Under the pieces are notes generated by a model. It ran no database searches, was not told the DNA's origin, and saw only the letters and a list, made by a program, of their open reading frames with translations. Positions 16,403 through 25,283 of a stretch of DNA of 64,000 nucleotides are shown piece after piece; position 1 is the first letter of the stretch; each line of letters starts with the position of its first letter. This stretch comes from GCA-2746795 sp963747345. Lineage in GTDB: Bacteria > Chloroflexota > Anaerolineae > Promineifilales > Promineifilaceae. The translations under genes were made by a program, and so were the position numbers. The stretch spans positions 1 to 64,000 of the forward strand of contig CAVVFA010000019.1 of the NCBI GenBank assembly GCA_963747345.1. The letters are read 5' to 3'.

Positions 16403-16984
16403 TCATTGGCTTTCCTCGCGCCAGTAGGCACCACCACCACCTTCGCGCTTCATGAAGCCCAGTGTCACCAGATCGCGCCGTAAACGCGCGTAGTCTTCGT
16501 TGAACTGTGACAGCATTTCTGTCACTTCTTTCTCGCTGTAACGCCGTCCCGGTTCAAATACTTTGACGATGTGGCGCAAAACCGCTTCCTCTTTCTTTTG
16601 CTGCGCGGGGAAATCGATTAAACGGCCGTTTTCATCCAAAAAGGTGTTCAAAACCTTCCGGTCATACGCATCCACATCCACATCTTCCGCCACCGTGGGC
16701 AGCATGTCGGTTGAGAGCAGGCGTTCGGCCATATCGGAGAGCACACTCAGCTCCAGAGAATACACGTTGTAATAACTTTCTGGACGAGCGTTAACTAAGC
16801 CAACCTTCGTCAGATTCGATAAATGGTGCGAAACCGTGGACGAGTTCAGCCCTAAAATTTCGGCCATTTCTTCCACTGACAACGGTTCTTTGGCGAGCAG
16901 CGCTACGATTTTAAGTCGATTGGCATTGGACAATGCTTTGAAGAACGCCAATAATTCTTCTACATAGGGACTTTCTTCGTTCAT
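16403..16984 (-). CDS. ArsR-family regulator with DUF2087 domain
   Basis: The 193-residue regulator has an N-terminal winged helix typical of ArsR (FKALSNANRLKIVALL...LSVEEMAEILGLNSSTVSHHLSNL, residues 13-60) and a C-terminal DUF2087 domain (VLRHIVKVFEPGRRYSEKEV..., residues 125-190). No cysteine pair is seen in the first 100 residues, so it is unlikely to be a classical thiol or metal sensor of the SqrR type. It lies upstream of, and on the same strand as, the sulfur-transport pair. An inverted repeat just ahead of its ATG suggests autoregulation. Confidence 0.88.
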   Translation of the reverse strand: MNEESPYVEELLAFFKALSNANRLKIVALLAKEPLSVEEMAEILGLNSSTVSHHLSNLTKVGLVNARPESYYNVYSLELSVLSDMAERLLSTDMLPTVAEDVDVDAYDRKVLNTFLDENGRLIDFPAQQKKEEAVLRHIVKVFEPGRRYSEKEVTEMLSQFNEDYARLRRDLVTLGFMKREGGGGAYWREESQ

Positions 16985-16996
16985 ACAATTACCTCT

Positions 16997-17024
16997 AACT
17001 AAATTGAAGTTTATCGATTTAGTT
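16997..17024. promoter_or_regulatory. Candidate ArsR operator
   Basis: Perfect 8-base arms AACTAAAT (16997-17004) and ATTTAGTT (17017-17024) are separated by 12 nt, in an AT-rich stretch 13 nt ahead of the ArsR-family start codon. Position and symmetry fit an autoregulatory operator overlapping the promoter. Confidence 0.5.
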
Positions 17025-17037
17025 TAGCAATTATGAA

Positions 17038-17517
17038 TTAAATTGTCAAGTATGATTCATTTGATTTTTCTAAGAGAAGGGTCACCATGGGGATGTTGTC
17101 AGGCGTTGTCCACCGTTCTTGGGGCAGAAAACTGTGTTTTTGGTAGAGGGCTAGAGCGGGGGTATTGGCAACGGCCGTTGTCACCGTTATTTGTTGCCAG
17201 CAAAGCAAAGCAAGCACATCATTCAGCAGCGCAGAGCCATATCCTTTGCGGAAATGGTCTGGCAAGACGCCAAAGCTGTTGATATGGAATTGGGCATCGC
17301 CCAAAGTTTCAATTTCAGCCGCCGCCACTAGCTCAGAGCCTATGCAGCCGCCATAAAAGGTTGTGGGGGCCTCTTGAATGTGGCAGACGGGGCGGTCAAG
17401 TGGGGGGAAGTTTTGCAGGCCAAGTACCTGGGCTTCGCTCTCGTAGGCGCTTTGAAAGAGCCGCCATATTTGGGTAGCTTGCTGCCTGTCTCGGTGATTG
17501 AGCTTTGAAACGCGCAT
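17038..17517 (-). CDS. GNAT-family N-acetyltransferase
   Basis: The 159-residue protein ends with the acetyl-CoA binding motif of GNAT enzymes: FGVLPDHFRKGYGSALLNDV (V-x-P-x-x-R-x-x-G-x-G), followed by NTPALALYQKHSFLP, the usual terminal strand. The N-terminal half is divergent and gives no substrate clue. The gene starts 6 nt beyond the stop of the PH/SHOCT gene, so the two are probably one transcription unit. Confidence 0.85.
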   Translation of the reverse strand: MRVSKLNHRDRQQATQIWRLFQSAYESEAQVLGLQNFPPLDRPVCHIQEAPTTFYGGCIGSELVAAAEIETLGDAQFHINSFGVLPDHFRKGYGSALLNDVLALLCWQQITVTTAVANTPALALYQKHSFLPQERWTTPDNIPMVTLLLEKSNESYLTI

Positions 17518-17523
17518 TAGCGA

Positions 17524-18267
17524 TTATTTCTGGGAAAGAAGCGCTTGTTTTTTGGCTTCAAACTCTTCATCAGAAAGCACACCTGCCTCATAGAGTTCAA
17601 CCAAAGCCGCAATGAGCGCTTCTTTATCTTCGACTGGTTTTTGGTTGGAAGTGGCCTGTCCTGAGCTTGGTTCCACTGAGCTGTGCCGAAGTGTCGAAAT
17701 GGCTTGTCCTGAGCTTGGTTCCACTGAGCTGTGCCGAAGTGTCGAAGTGGCCGTTTCCCCCGCAATCATCCGCTTTACCAACTCAAACAGCGCATCTCCC
17801 GCCTCTTTGGTATAAAGCAATGGCCGGTCGATCATCACATCTTCTTCAGCCACAAACGTCATTTCGACCATTGTCGTCTCGCCATTTTTTAATTTCACCC
17901 GGTAATCTTCACGGTCAACACCTGTGATTTTGAAAAGGGGCGCTTCATACAGTTTGCGCTTTCTGGTTTCTGGTTCAGACAGAGCGGATTCCGGCGCGAG
18001 AAATGTGCTGCGTTCCGCCTGAAAGGCACTGAGTCTGCCAAACAAGCCGCTTTTGGGCTTATAGAAATTGACCCGCTCCCGTTTGCCGCCGAAGAGAGCT
18101 TGGGGATCAAAAACGGCCGTTATCACCCGCTTATTCGACACCACCACATACCCAAAACAATCCTGGTAGCCACATTCTTTCGCCCACACCAAAGACTCAT
18201 CAGCCCCAAAATGCCCACGAATCAATTCTTGACAATCTTCTTGAAAATAAGGGTTTAACGATTCCAT
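17524..18267 (-). CDS. PH-like/SHOCT protein with a repeat-encoded linker
   Basis: The 247-residue protein has a PH-like beta-rich region (about 30-170, with VVVSNKRVITAVF and VKLKNGETTMVEM) and a C-terminal SHOCT motif (ALIAALVELYEAGVLSDEEFEAKKQALL). Between them residues 173-205 are two exact copies of a 16-residue unit (S-T-L-R-H-S-S-V-E-P-S-S-G-Q-A-I/T), encoded by a tandem 48-bp DNA repeat. That DNA repeat resembles the dispersed CTGAGCTTGTCGAAG family found between genes elsewhere, so a repeat seems to have landed in frame. Function is unknown; membrane-lipid or protein binding is possible. Confidence 0.75.
   Translation of the reverse strand: MESLNPYFQEDCQELIRGHFGADESLVWAKECGYQDCFGYVVVSNKRVITAVFDPQALFGGKRERVNFYKPKSGLFGRLSAFQAERSTFLAPESALSEPETRKRKLYEAPLFKITGVDREDYRVKLKNGETTMVEMTFVAEEDVMIDRPLLYTKEAGDALFELVKRMIAGETATSTLRHSSVEPSSGQAISTLRHSSVEPSSGQATSNQKPVEDKEALIAALVELYEAGVLSDEEFEAKKQALLSQK
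17654..17749. repeat. Two tandem 48-bp repeats inside a gene
   Basis: Copies 17654-17701 and 17702-17749 differ at only a few bases. Each contains CTGAGCTTG and GTCGAA, the two halves of the dispersed repeat seen at 28625, 41645 and 43270, split by about 24 bases. Confidence 0.85.
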
Positions 18268-18318
18268 GCCAAGATTATTTCATAGATGAGGCGGGATGGC
18301 TAGAAACGCCACCTTGTA

Positions 18319-18341
18319 GAGACGCCCCAGCGGGGCGTCTT
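18319..18341. repeat. GC-rich hairpin GAGACGCCCC
   Basis: AGACGCCCC and GGGGCGTCT pair around a 3-nt loop followed by TTT, upstream of the PH/SHOCT gene and before IS1. A second hairpin (GAGCTTG...CAAGCTC) follows at 18359-18390. Neither follows a plus-strand gene, so a terminator role is doubtful. Confidence 0.5.
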
Positions 18342-18435
18342 TTGCCACCCCCAAAAAAGAGCTTGCACCCCCTTGAGGCACAAGCTCCACTGTTCACCGA
18401 TTACTGATTACCGAAAACTGACTACTAAAAACTAC

Positions 18436-19202
18436 GGTAGTGGTCGAAAAGTAAGTGATGGATAAACTTGATACTATGATTCAAGAAACCATTATCCACC
18501 GCTGTCGGATTTGCGACAGCACTAACATTGTCAAGAATGGCACCAATCGTTGTGGTAATCAGCAGTATTGGTGCAAAGATTGTGGTGCTCGACGGGTCTT
18601 ACAACCGAAACACCATGTCTCTTCTAAAAAAAAACTGCTCTGAGCGTTTATAAGGAACGAGCCAGTATGCGTGGCGTGCAGCGATGTTTAGGTGTCCATC
18701 GGCATACCTTGGCCGCTTGGTTGATTGAAGTGATCTCCCAATTGCCAGCCTTGCGTACATCTGTGGTCCCTGCCCAACTAGATGATGTCTTGGAACTGGA
18801 CGAACTCTGGTCATTCGTGGGGCAACGCCAGCAAAAGCGGTGGCTATGGATTGCTTTGTGTCGGCGCACTCGACAAGTTGTGGCTTTTGTCATCGGAGAC
18901 CGCAGCGTCAAGACCTGTCGAAAATTGTGGAGACGGATTCCCGATGAATACCGTCATTGTCGGACATTCAGCGATTTCTGGCATACCTATCAGCTAGTCG
19001 TCGATTCTGGCAAGCATTGCTCAGTTGGTAAAGAGAGCGGCGAAACAGCCCATGTGGAGCGATGGAATAACACCTTACGTCAGCGAATCAGCCGTTATGT
19101 TCGTAAGACCTTGTCGTTTTCCAAGACGGATAAGTTTCACCATCTGATTACCAAGTGGTACATCTATGATTACAACTTATCACTTACTACCTGACCACTA
19201 CC
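18436..19202 (+). mobile_element. IS1-family insertion sequence, complete
   Basis: The 767-bp element is bounded by imperfect inverted repeats starting GGTAGTGGTC (18436-18445; complement at 19193-19202) that extend to about 24 bases with the shared block AGTAAGTGAT. The size matches IS1 (about 770 bp). It encodes InsA-like and InsB-like frames joined at an A9C slippery run. Flanking 9-mers AAAAACTAC and AAAACCGAC are only partly alike, so a clear target duplication is not seen. Confidence 0.92.
18455..19194 (+). CDS. IS1 transposase InsAB', produced by -1 frameshifting
   Basis: The first frame (18455-18643) encodes a zinc-finger InsA protein (CRICDSTNIVKNGTNRCG...YWCKDCGARR). At 18626-18635 the run of nine A and a C places A-AAA-AAC in the classic IS1 slippage position. 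A -1 shift joins it to the frame through 19194. That part carries the DDE-type core: LDELWSFVG, then FSDFWHTYQ, and HVERWNNTLRQRISRYVRKTLSFSK, the typical IS1 C-terminus with the catalytic Glu. The fused product would be about 246 residues. All parts look intact, so the element may be active. Confidence 0.9.
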
Positions 19203-19839
19203 AAAACCGACATCCAGCCACATAATAAACCTCCGTGCAAAAGGAATGAAGTTATATTGACTATACCGGGAAAGGTATCAAGAGGAGCTTTAGAATATCC
19301 CGAAAAGTATCGGGAAAGTATCAAGATTGACGCTGATCTAAGAGGCGAACCATATCATTTTGCAGGGTAAGGGATGTAGCTGCAAAGAGCAAGCAAGAAT
19401 AGAGATTCAGTCAAAAGTGTCAAACCTGCATAAAGATAGGGTGCCTTACAAGAGAATGAATCCAGACCAATGCGTAAAAACCGATTTGGTTAGTTGCGCC
19501 TGTTTGTCAGGAACGTGTCAATTAGCTAAATGATCTTATCCCGGTCTAATTCCATGTGATTTGACCCACCTATATTTGAAAAGCATTGAACGTTTTCTTG
19601 ATATCGGCTTGCCAATTCTTGACCTTTTCTTTATAAATAGCCTGTTGTCTTTTTCCTGTTATAAACCCCACGCTCAGGATTGTGTATTATGTTGGGCGTC
19701 AAACTAAATGGTTTTTTTGGCATTCTTGGAGTTTGAGCGGGATGCGCAATGTGTATGACCTCTGGTCACGAACACGCTCGCGTCATTATGATACTGCCCT
19801 CCTGAAGTTCCAAAGAGCTACAAAATGGAGAACAACTGA
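19203..19839. other. 637-bp gap without a recognised gene
   Basis: Low-complexity, moderately AT-rich DNA follows IS1. It contains near-repeats of GGAAAGGTATCAAG (19266-19330) and the candidate promoter at 19609-19637. Short frames here lack ribosome-binding sites and resemble no protein. I looked for a ydaO-type c-di-AMP riboswitch ahead of the KimA-like gene and could not make one out. Confidence 0.6.
19609..19637 (+). promoter_or_regulatory. Candidate sigma-70-type promoter of the first KimA-like gene
   Basis: TTGCCA (19609-19614) and TATAAA (19632-19637) are separated by exactly 17 nt, about 200 nt ahead of the start codon. This would leave a long 5' leader. Confidence 0.35.
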
Positions 19840-21831
19840 ATGGCTCTTCCCGAAATTAAACGAACGCTGATTGGCGATCCCTTCCCGACCAGTCAGGAAA
19901 TTCATGAACGGCTGGACAAGGTTCGTGGGTTGGCTGTGTTTGCCTCTGATCCTATCAGCAGCAACGCTTATGCCACCGAAGCGATCATGAGTGTGCTTAT
20001 TGTGCTGGGCAGCGGCGCGCTGGTGCTGACTTTGCCTATCGCCATGGGTGTGGCGACCCTGGTGTTAATGGTCGTTTTTAGTTATATCCAGACCATCCTC
20101 CACTACCCTGATGGCGGCGGCGCTTACACCGTGGCAAAAGACAATTTGGGCAAGTATCCCTCCTTGTTGGCAGGCGCGGCCTTACTCATTGATTATGTCT
20201 TGACTGTTTCTGTGTCTGTTTCAGCTGGCGTACGCGCTATAACGTCGGCTTTCCCCGAAGCATATGATTACCGCGTATTCATTGCCCTGGCGGCAATTGC
20301 CTTTATCACTTGGATTAATCTGCGCGGTGTGCGCGAAAGCGGCACCATTTTTGCCATGCCTACCTACGCCTTCGTAGCTGGCGTCTTGCTGACGGTCGGG
20401 ATTGGGTTGGTACGCTATACAGGGCTTTTTGGCGTGCAACCGCTTCCCTCTTTTCATGACACGGTTCCGGCGACCACATCATTAGTTGGTTTTGCCTATA
20501 TCTGGCTGCTGCTGCGCGCCTTTGCCGGTGGCTGTACGGCGTTAACGGGGATTGAAGCTATCAGCAATGGCGTCAAGGCCTTTAAACAACCGGAAGCGAA
20601 AAACGCAGCCAAAACAATGGTGGCGATGGGCATCATTGCCATGTCTTTGTTTATCGGCATTACCTTCTTATCCACACAAATGCATCTGGTGCCAACTGGA
20701 CATGGCGAAAGTATTCTCTCGCAAATGACGCGCGAAATAACCGGTACGGGCATCATATATTATTGGGTGCAGATATTCACTGCCTTGATCCTGTTTCTGG
20801 CGGCAAACACAGGTTATCAGGACTTTCCACGGTTGAGTTCATTTCTGGCGAACGATGGTTTTTTGCCACGCTGGATGCAGAACCGCGGCGACCGGCTAGT
20901 TTTTAGTTCTGGTATTTTGGTGTTGGCGGTCGTTTCATCCCTTATCGTTATCGCGTTTCGGGCGGATGAAATTGCCATGCTGCCGCTCTATGCCCTGGGG
21001 GTGATGTTGAGCTTCACGCTGTCGCAGGCCGGAATGTCGCATTTGATGGGTAAAATTGGGCAGTTGAAACCTGGCGAGAAGACCTTCACAGGCGTTACGG
21101 AAATTCATTATGAAAAAAGGTGGCGCTGGAAAAAAGGACTGAATATCCTGGGTTCTGTTACCACTGGCATTGTTTTTATAGTCTTGATGGCGACCAAGTT
21201 TGTAGATGGAGCGTGGCTGGTGGTGTTGGCTATTCCGCTGTTGGTGCTTGGTTTTGACAAGATTAACAAACATTATCAGATGGTGGCGCAAACATTGAGT
21301 ACGCGGGGATTCAACGAAGAGCAAATGTCCGACGTGGCGAATGTGGTCATTGTACCGTTGGCGGATGTGCATCGAGGCACGCTGCAAGCGTTGCAGTATG
21401 CCAAGCGCATTGCTACGGATGTGCGGGCGGTGTGTATCGCCACCACGCCGGAAATGCGTGAACGGGTGGAGCGGCGTTGGACACGCTTCCCTAAGCTGAC
21501 GACCGGTATTGACCTGATTATTATTGACTATGATTATCGGGATATTTTAACGCCGTTGGTGAACTACATTGAAATGGTTAACCATGATGAATTCCCCGGT
21601 TTTTTGATAACTGTGGTGATTCCGGAATTTGTGCCGGCCGAAATGTATGGGCGGATTTTGCACAACCAGACGGCTAACTTGATGCGCCGCCATCTGCGCA
21701 GCCGGGAGGACGTGATTGTGATTGACGTGCCGTACCATATTCCCAGCGCCAATGGCGCGGTCAAAATTGAGGGGAAAGCAGAACAAGAAGCAGAACGGCC
21801 GTTATCCACCAATGAACCGCCTCCTCCGTAA
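19840..21831 (+). CDS. KimA-like APC-superfamily potassium importer
   Basis: The 663-residue protein closely follows KimA (YdaO) of Bacillus subtilis, an APC-fold K+/H+ symporter: TLIGDPFPT at the start, SDPISSNAYATEAI in helix 1 (the K+-binding Asp), YPDGGGAYTVAKDNLG, and LLIDYVLTVSVSVSAG in helix 3 (Asp-Tyr that help bind K+). Twelve helices end near residue 470, followed by a cytosolic domain of about 190 residues, the part that binds c-di-AMP in KimA. GGAG precedes the ATG. It converges on a second copy across a shared terminator. Amino-acid transport remains an alternative. Confidence 0.85.
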   Translation: MALPEIKRTLIGDPFPTSQEIHERLDKVRGLAVFASDPISSNAYATEAIMSVLIVLGSGALVLTLPIAMGVATLVLMVVFSYIQTILHYPDGGGAYTVAKDNLGKYPSLLAGAALLIDYVLTVSVSVSAGVRAITSAFPEAYDYRVFIALAAIAFITWINLRGVRESGTIFAMPTYAFVAGVLLTVGIGLVRYTGLFGVQPLPSFHDTVPATTSLVGFAYIWLLLRAFAGGCTALTGIEAISNGVKAFKQPEAKNAAKTMVAMGIIAMSLFIGITFLSTQMHLVPTGHGESILSQMTREITGTGIIYYWVQIFTALILFLAANTGYQDFPRLSSFLANDGFLPRWMQNRGDRLVFSSGILVLAVVSSLIVIAFRADEIAMLPLYALGVMLSFTLSQAGMSHLMGKIGQLKPGEKTFTGVTEIHYEKRWRWKKGLNILGSVTTGIVFIVLMATKFVDGAWLVVLAIPLLVLGFDKINKHYQMVAQTLSTRGFNEEQMSDVANVVIVPLADVHRGTLQALQYAKRIATDVRAVCIATTPEMRERVERRWTRFPKLTTGIDLIIIDYDYRDILTPLVNYIEMVNHDEFPGFLITVVIPEFVPAEMYGRILHNQTANLMRRHLRSREDVIVIDVPYHIPSANGAVKIEGKAEQEAERPLSTNEPPPP

Positions 21832-21864
21832 ACCTGTTTTGGCAACTGACTAGCTGATTTGATG

Positions 21865-21896
21865 AGCGACGTACCTTCGGGTACGTCGCTTTTTTT
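21865..21896 (+). terminator. Intrinsic terminator between convergent KimA-like genes
   Basis: An 11-bp stem AGCGACGTACC/GGTACGTCGCT with a stable TTCG tetraloop is followed by seven T, 33 nt after the plus-strand stop. Confidence 0.92.
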
Positions 21897-21900
21897 GGGT

Positions 21901-23880
21901 CTAATCGCTGTGCAAATCTTCAGGCGTAAACACATTGCGATCCACCGGATCATCTGGCGCCTGGTGGCGTCGGATCTGGTGTGGCACAATCGTCAGTACC
22001 ACTCGTTCCAGGCCATTAAGCGCCAGGTTAAAGATCAACACACTGTTTTGATGCAGCACCTGTTCCCAGGCTGATTCCATCGCCAGATGCCCCACCACCA
22101 CATGCACAACCGTATCCGGATTATCACGCAACAGCGTTTCAATGTAGCTGCGAATGGGGCGATTAAGCTGGCGATAAGGTGAAGGTACCACCACCAATTG
22201 ACCCTCACCAATGACATTGTCCCAAACCTGCTGCACCTTGGCTGATTTTTCTGGATTGACGCCAATATGAACGGCGTGCCAGGGATGTTTGAGCGATTTG
22301 GCAAAGTTCACCAATTCTATCGTGCCGGTATGCACGCCATCAACCAGCACTACCGTTTGCACTGGATAAGTGGCAAGATTATAACTGTTGTGATCCAGGC
22401 TCAGGTTGCGGGCAACAGCCTGATAATGATGATGCACGCGGAAAAACGCGAAGACCAGGATGGGAATGAGCAGGATGACAAACCAGGCGCCGGAAGTGAA
22501 CTTGGTAATGGCGAAGATGAGCATGACAATGCCGGTACACACCGCGCCAAAGCTGCTAATTGCTACTTTTAGCCGCCAACGCGGATCATATTCCATCACC
22601 GTTTCCAACCCTTGTACTTTTTCACCCGGCTTGAGTCGGCCGATTTTACGCAGGCGCACCACCATGCCGGATTGGGAGATAGTGAAGCTGAGAAATACGC
22701 CAATGGCATACAGTGGTATCAACGCTGTGGTACGGGCATCCATCACAATGACCAGCAGCGAGGCCATCGTTGCCAGAGTAACAATACCCCAGTTGAAGAC
22801 CAACCGCCCTCCACGAAAAGTGAGCTGCCGAGGCAAGAAGCCGTCGCCAGCGTGCAGCGCTGCCAGACGGGGAAAATCAGCGTAGCTGGTATTAGCCGCC
22901 ATCAGCAAGATGAGCGCCGTACCGGCTACGAGAGCCAGATAGAGGATGCTGCCGTTGCCAAAAACAACCCGTCCTAGCTGCGAAATAACAGTTTCTGTTT
23001 CACTGGGCAACGCCACAATCTGGTGAGCCAGAAAAGTGATGGTGAGGAAAATAGTAATGAGAATACCGCTCATCCACTGTAAGGTAATGGCGGCATTACG
23101 ACTGCGCGGCTCTTTGAAGGCTGTGATACCGTTGGAAATGGCTTCAATACCGGTGAGGGCCGCCGAACCACTGGAAAATGCCCGTAAAATCAGGAAGAGG
23201 GAAAGCGCTTGCACAGTGCCTGATTCCACAATTTCCACCCCGGTAACTACGCCAAGTGTGCCTGTAAAATATTTGTACATGCCTACCGACAGGGTGAGCA
23301 ACATAGATCCCAAAAAGAAGTATGTGGGGATGGCAAATATAGTGCCGCTTTCTTTGACGCCGCGCAGGTTGACTATGGTCATGACTAGAATGACCAACAG
23401 GGCCATTTCTACGCGGTAGGGCAGCAGGGCGGGAAAGGCTGAGGCAATTTGGGCGACGCCGGCAGAGATACTGACGGCGACGGTCAGGATGTAGTCGGTG
23501 AGCAGGGCAGCGCCAGCGATTTGTGCGGCTACTTCGCCCAGGTTGTCACGCGCTACAATGTAGGCGCCACCACCGTTGGGGTAGGCATAAATTGTTTGCC
23601 GGTAGGAGATGGTGACGATGATCAGCAGGATGGAAATGGCAATGGATAAGGGAATGGAGATGCCCAGCACGGCGCTGCTGGTGCCAGCCAGGGCGAGAAT
23701 AAACAGGATTTCTTCGGTGGCGTAGGCGGTGGAGGACAGGGCATCGGAAGCAAAAACGGCCAGACCAATGAGGCGTCTGACGCTTTGGCTTTCCAGATCC
23801 TGGGTGGGAATTGGCTTGCCAAATAGCAGGCGAGACAGGGAAAAGCGGGAAGATTTTGTTGATGGTATGGTTTTGTCCAT
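21901..23880 (-). CDS. KimA-like APC-superfamily potassium importer (second copy)
   Basis: The 659-residue protein shares the KimA signature: LLFGKPIPTQDL, SDALSSTAYATEEI, YRQTIYAYPNGGGAYIVARD and LLTDYILTVAVSISAG. Its helix-1 block SDALSS is identical to that of B. subtilis KimA, closer than in the neighbouring copy. The C-terminal cytosolic domain runs from about 470 to 659. It is the last gene of a minus-strand series kdpD, kdpE, usp, kimA (gaps of 37 nt to usp, then 166 nt to kdpE), which suggests control by the Kdp two-component system instead of KdpFABC (inference). Confidence 0.87.
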   Translation of the reverse strand: MDKTIPSTKSSRFSLSRLLFGKPIPTQDLESQSVRRLIGLAVFASDALSSTAYATEEILFILALAGTSSAVLGISIPLSIAISILLIIVTISYRQTIYAYPNGGGAYIVARDNLGEVAAQIAGAALLTDYILTVAVSISAGVAQIASAFPALLPYRVEMALLVILVMTIVNLRGVKESGTIFAIPTYFFLGSMLLTLSVGMYKYFTGTLGVVTGVEIVESGTVQALSLFLILRAFSSGSAALTGIEAISNGITAFKEPRSRNAAITLQWMSGILITIFLTITFLAHQIVALPSETETVISQLGRVVFGNGSILYLALVAGTALILLMAANTSYADFPRLAALHAGDGFLPRQLTFRGGRLVFNWGIVTLATMASLLVIVMDARTTALIPLYAIGVFLSFTISQSGMVVRLRKIGRLKPGEKVQGLETVMEYDPRWRLKVAISSFGAVCTGIVMLIFAITKFTSGAWFVILLIPILVFAFFRVHHHYQAVARNLSLDHNSYNLATYPVQTVVLVDGVHTGTIELVNFAKSLKHPWHAVHIGVNPEKSAKVQQVWDNVIGEGQLVVVPSPYRQLNRPIRSYIETLLRDNPDTVVHVVVGHLAMESAWEQVLHQNSVLIFNLALNGLERVVLTIVPHQIRRHQAPDDPVDRNVFTPEDLHSD

Positions 23881-23917
23881 TTGTTTAGATTAACTCCTCA
23901 TCTAAGAGAGAACGAAA

Positions 23918-24424
23918 TTAGTGTGTGTGGTGATGATCTAGTTTGGCGACGATATCTTGTTGGAGGGTTAGGGAAGGCGCCCAGGTAAGCGATGGGGTCA
24001 GATCGTCTAGTGTAAGAAGCAGTTGATGCTGTTTAGCTAATTGACAGCTGAGCAACCAGAGGCGGAAGCGTCGCCAATGAGGGAGAAGGGATGGGGGCAT
24101 GTGGATGATAACGGCCGTTACCTCTAACTGTTCTGCTATATCCACCAAAGCGTGCCAATAATTGGCATACTGACACAGGTGTAGGTCTATTGAAACGCCA
24201 TAATCTTCGGCCGTGGCGGCCATGTCTGACAAGGCAGCCGTATCTTCCGGTGTGACGTTTACGGAACCGGCATCCGTGCCCAACAATTGTGGGTGACGGA
24301 CAGGCACCATTTTCAGCAGTACGATTTTGGTCTGACTGCGGCGAGAGATGGCGCAAGCCAGGTGCAGTGCGGCCATTGTCCATGATTTGTCGCCCATGAC
24401 AATCATTAAATAGGATGTGTCCAT
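23918..24424 (-). CDS. Universal stress protein-like protein
   Basis: The start at ATG 24422-24424 (MDTSYLMIVMGDKSWT) is preceded by GGAGCTTATC. The 168-residue protein has the alternating strand-helix order of UspA: first strand YLMIVMGD, helix ALHLACAISRR, then TKIVLLKMVPV and a later VTAVIIHMPPS. The usual G-2x-G-9x-G(S/T) ATP loop is not evident. It ends in a histidine-rich D-H-H-H-T-H. Because the neighbouring KdpD lacks its own Usp-type N-terminal region, this protein could supply that input in trans (inference). Confidence 0.65.
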   Translation of the reverse strand: MDTSYLMIVMGDKSWTMAALHLACAISRRSQTKIVLLKMVPVRHPQLLGTDAGSVNVTPEDTAALSDMAATAEDYGVSIDLHLCQYANYWHALVDIAEQLEVTAVIIHMPPSLLPHWRRFRLWLLSCQLAKQHQLLLTLDDLTPSLTWAPSLTLQQDIVAKLDHHHTH

Positions 24425-24590
24425 GATAAGCTCCTTGTGTTCAAACGTATTGAACGCCACAGAGATACATGTCTGTGGTAATAAGAGCTTACAACGGCCG
24501 TCGTAAAGATTTTGTCAGTAAAAAGGGCTGCCGGTATCAAGTTTTCATCAAGAAAAACGGATGTGGGTTAAGCTGGTGTCAAGAGGAGGG

Positions 24591-25283
24591 TCAAGCGATG
24601 TCTACAAAGCGGTAGCCTATTCCTGGCTCGTTGAGAATATAACGCACGTTGGCGGCCGGGTCTTCCTGTAGTTTTTTGCGTATCTGATTGATGTAAATAC
24701 GCACATAATGAGTCATTTCGGCATAGTCTGCCCCCCAAACGCGAGCCAGAATGGCACGGTGGGTCATAATCTGGCCGGGATGGGTAGCCAGTAAGCACAA
24801 AATTTCATATTCGAGGGGGGTGAAGTGTACCTTCTCGCCAGCAATGGTTACCAGATGTTTGGCTAGGTCTATCATCAAATCACCGACAACGATGGTGACT
24901 GTGGCGGACGCAGTTGGTTCTAGCGTTACCCGTCGCAAAACAGCCTGGATGCGAGCTTGTAGTTCTTCCATGCCAAAGGGTTTGGTGAGGTAATCATCTG
25001 CCCCGGCGTTGAGTGCCTGCACTTTGGAACGCTCATCGCCACGCACGGAGAGCATGATGATGGGCACCTGGCTCCACTGGCGCAGGCGGTGACACACTTC
25101 CAGGCCATCGAGGCCATCGCCCAAGGCAATATCGAGTATTAACAAGTCAGGGTGGTGGTGGGTAACGGCCGTTAACGCTTCTGCACCGGCTGCGGCCGTC
25201 ACCACTTTGTATCCATGCGCAGTAAGACCCGTTTGTAATAGTTTGCGAATTTGCGGTTCGTCATCCACGATCAATATAAGCAT
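24591..25283 (-). CDS. kdpE: KdpE-like response regulator
   Basis: The start is ATG 25281-25283 (MLILIVDDEPQIRKLL). The receiver domain (1-115) has the acidic pocket D7-D8, phosphoacceptor D51 (LLILDIALGD), Ser/Thr switch MLSVRG and Lys in TKPFGMEEL. The DNA-binding half (about 130-230) is an OmpR/PhoB winged helix (FTPLEYEILCLLATHPGQIMTHRAILARVWG). Sequence and partner identify it as KdpE-like. It overlaps the kinase gene by 23 nt, so translation is coupled. No kdpFABC pump genes are present; the likely local targets are the usp and kimA genes. Confidence 0.9.
   Translation of the reverse strand: MLILIVDDEPQIRKLLQTGLTAHGYKVVTAAAGAEALTAVTHHHPDLLILDIALGDGLDGLEVCHRLRQWSQVPIIMLSVRGDERSKVQALNAGADDYLTKPFGMEELQARIQAVLRRVTLEPTASATVTIVVGDLMIDLAKHLVTIAGEKVHFTPLEYEILCLLATHPGQIMTHRAILARVWGADYAEMTHYVRIYINQIRKKLQEDPAANVRYILNEPGIGYRFVDIA

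Noticed and set aside
19203..19839. c-di-AMP (ydaO-type) riboswitch ahead of the KimA-like gene
   Set aside because: I could not find the conserved helices or GGTTGCG-type core by eye; a covariance-model search would settle it.
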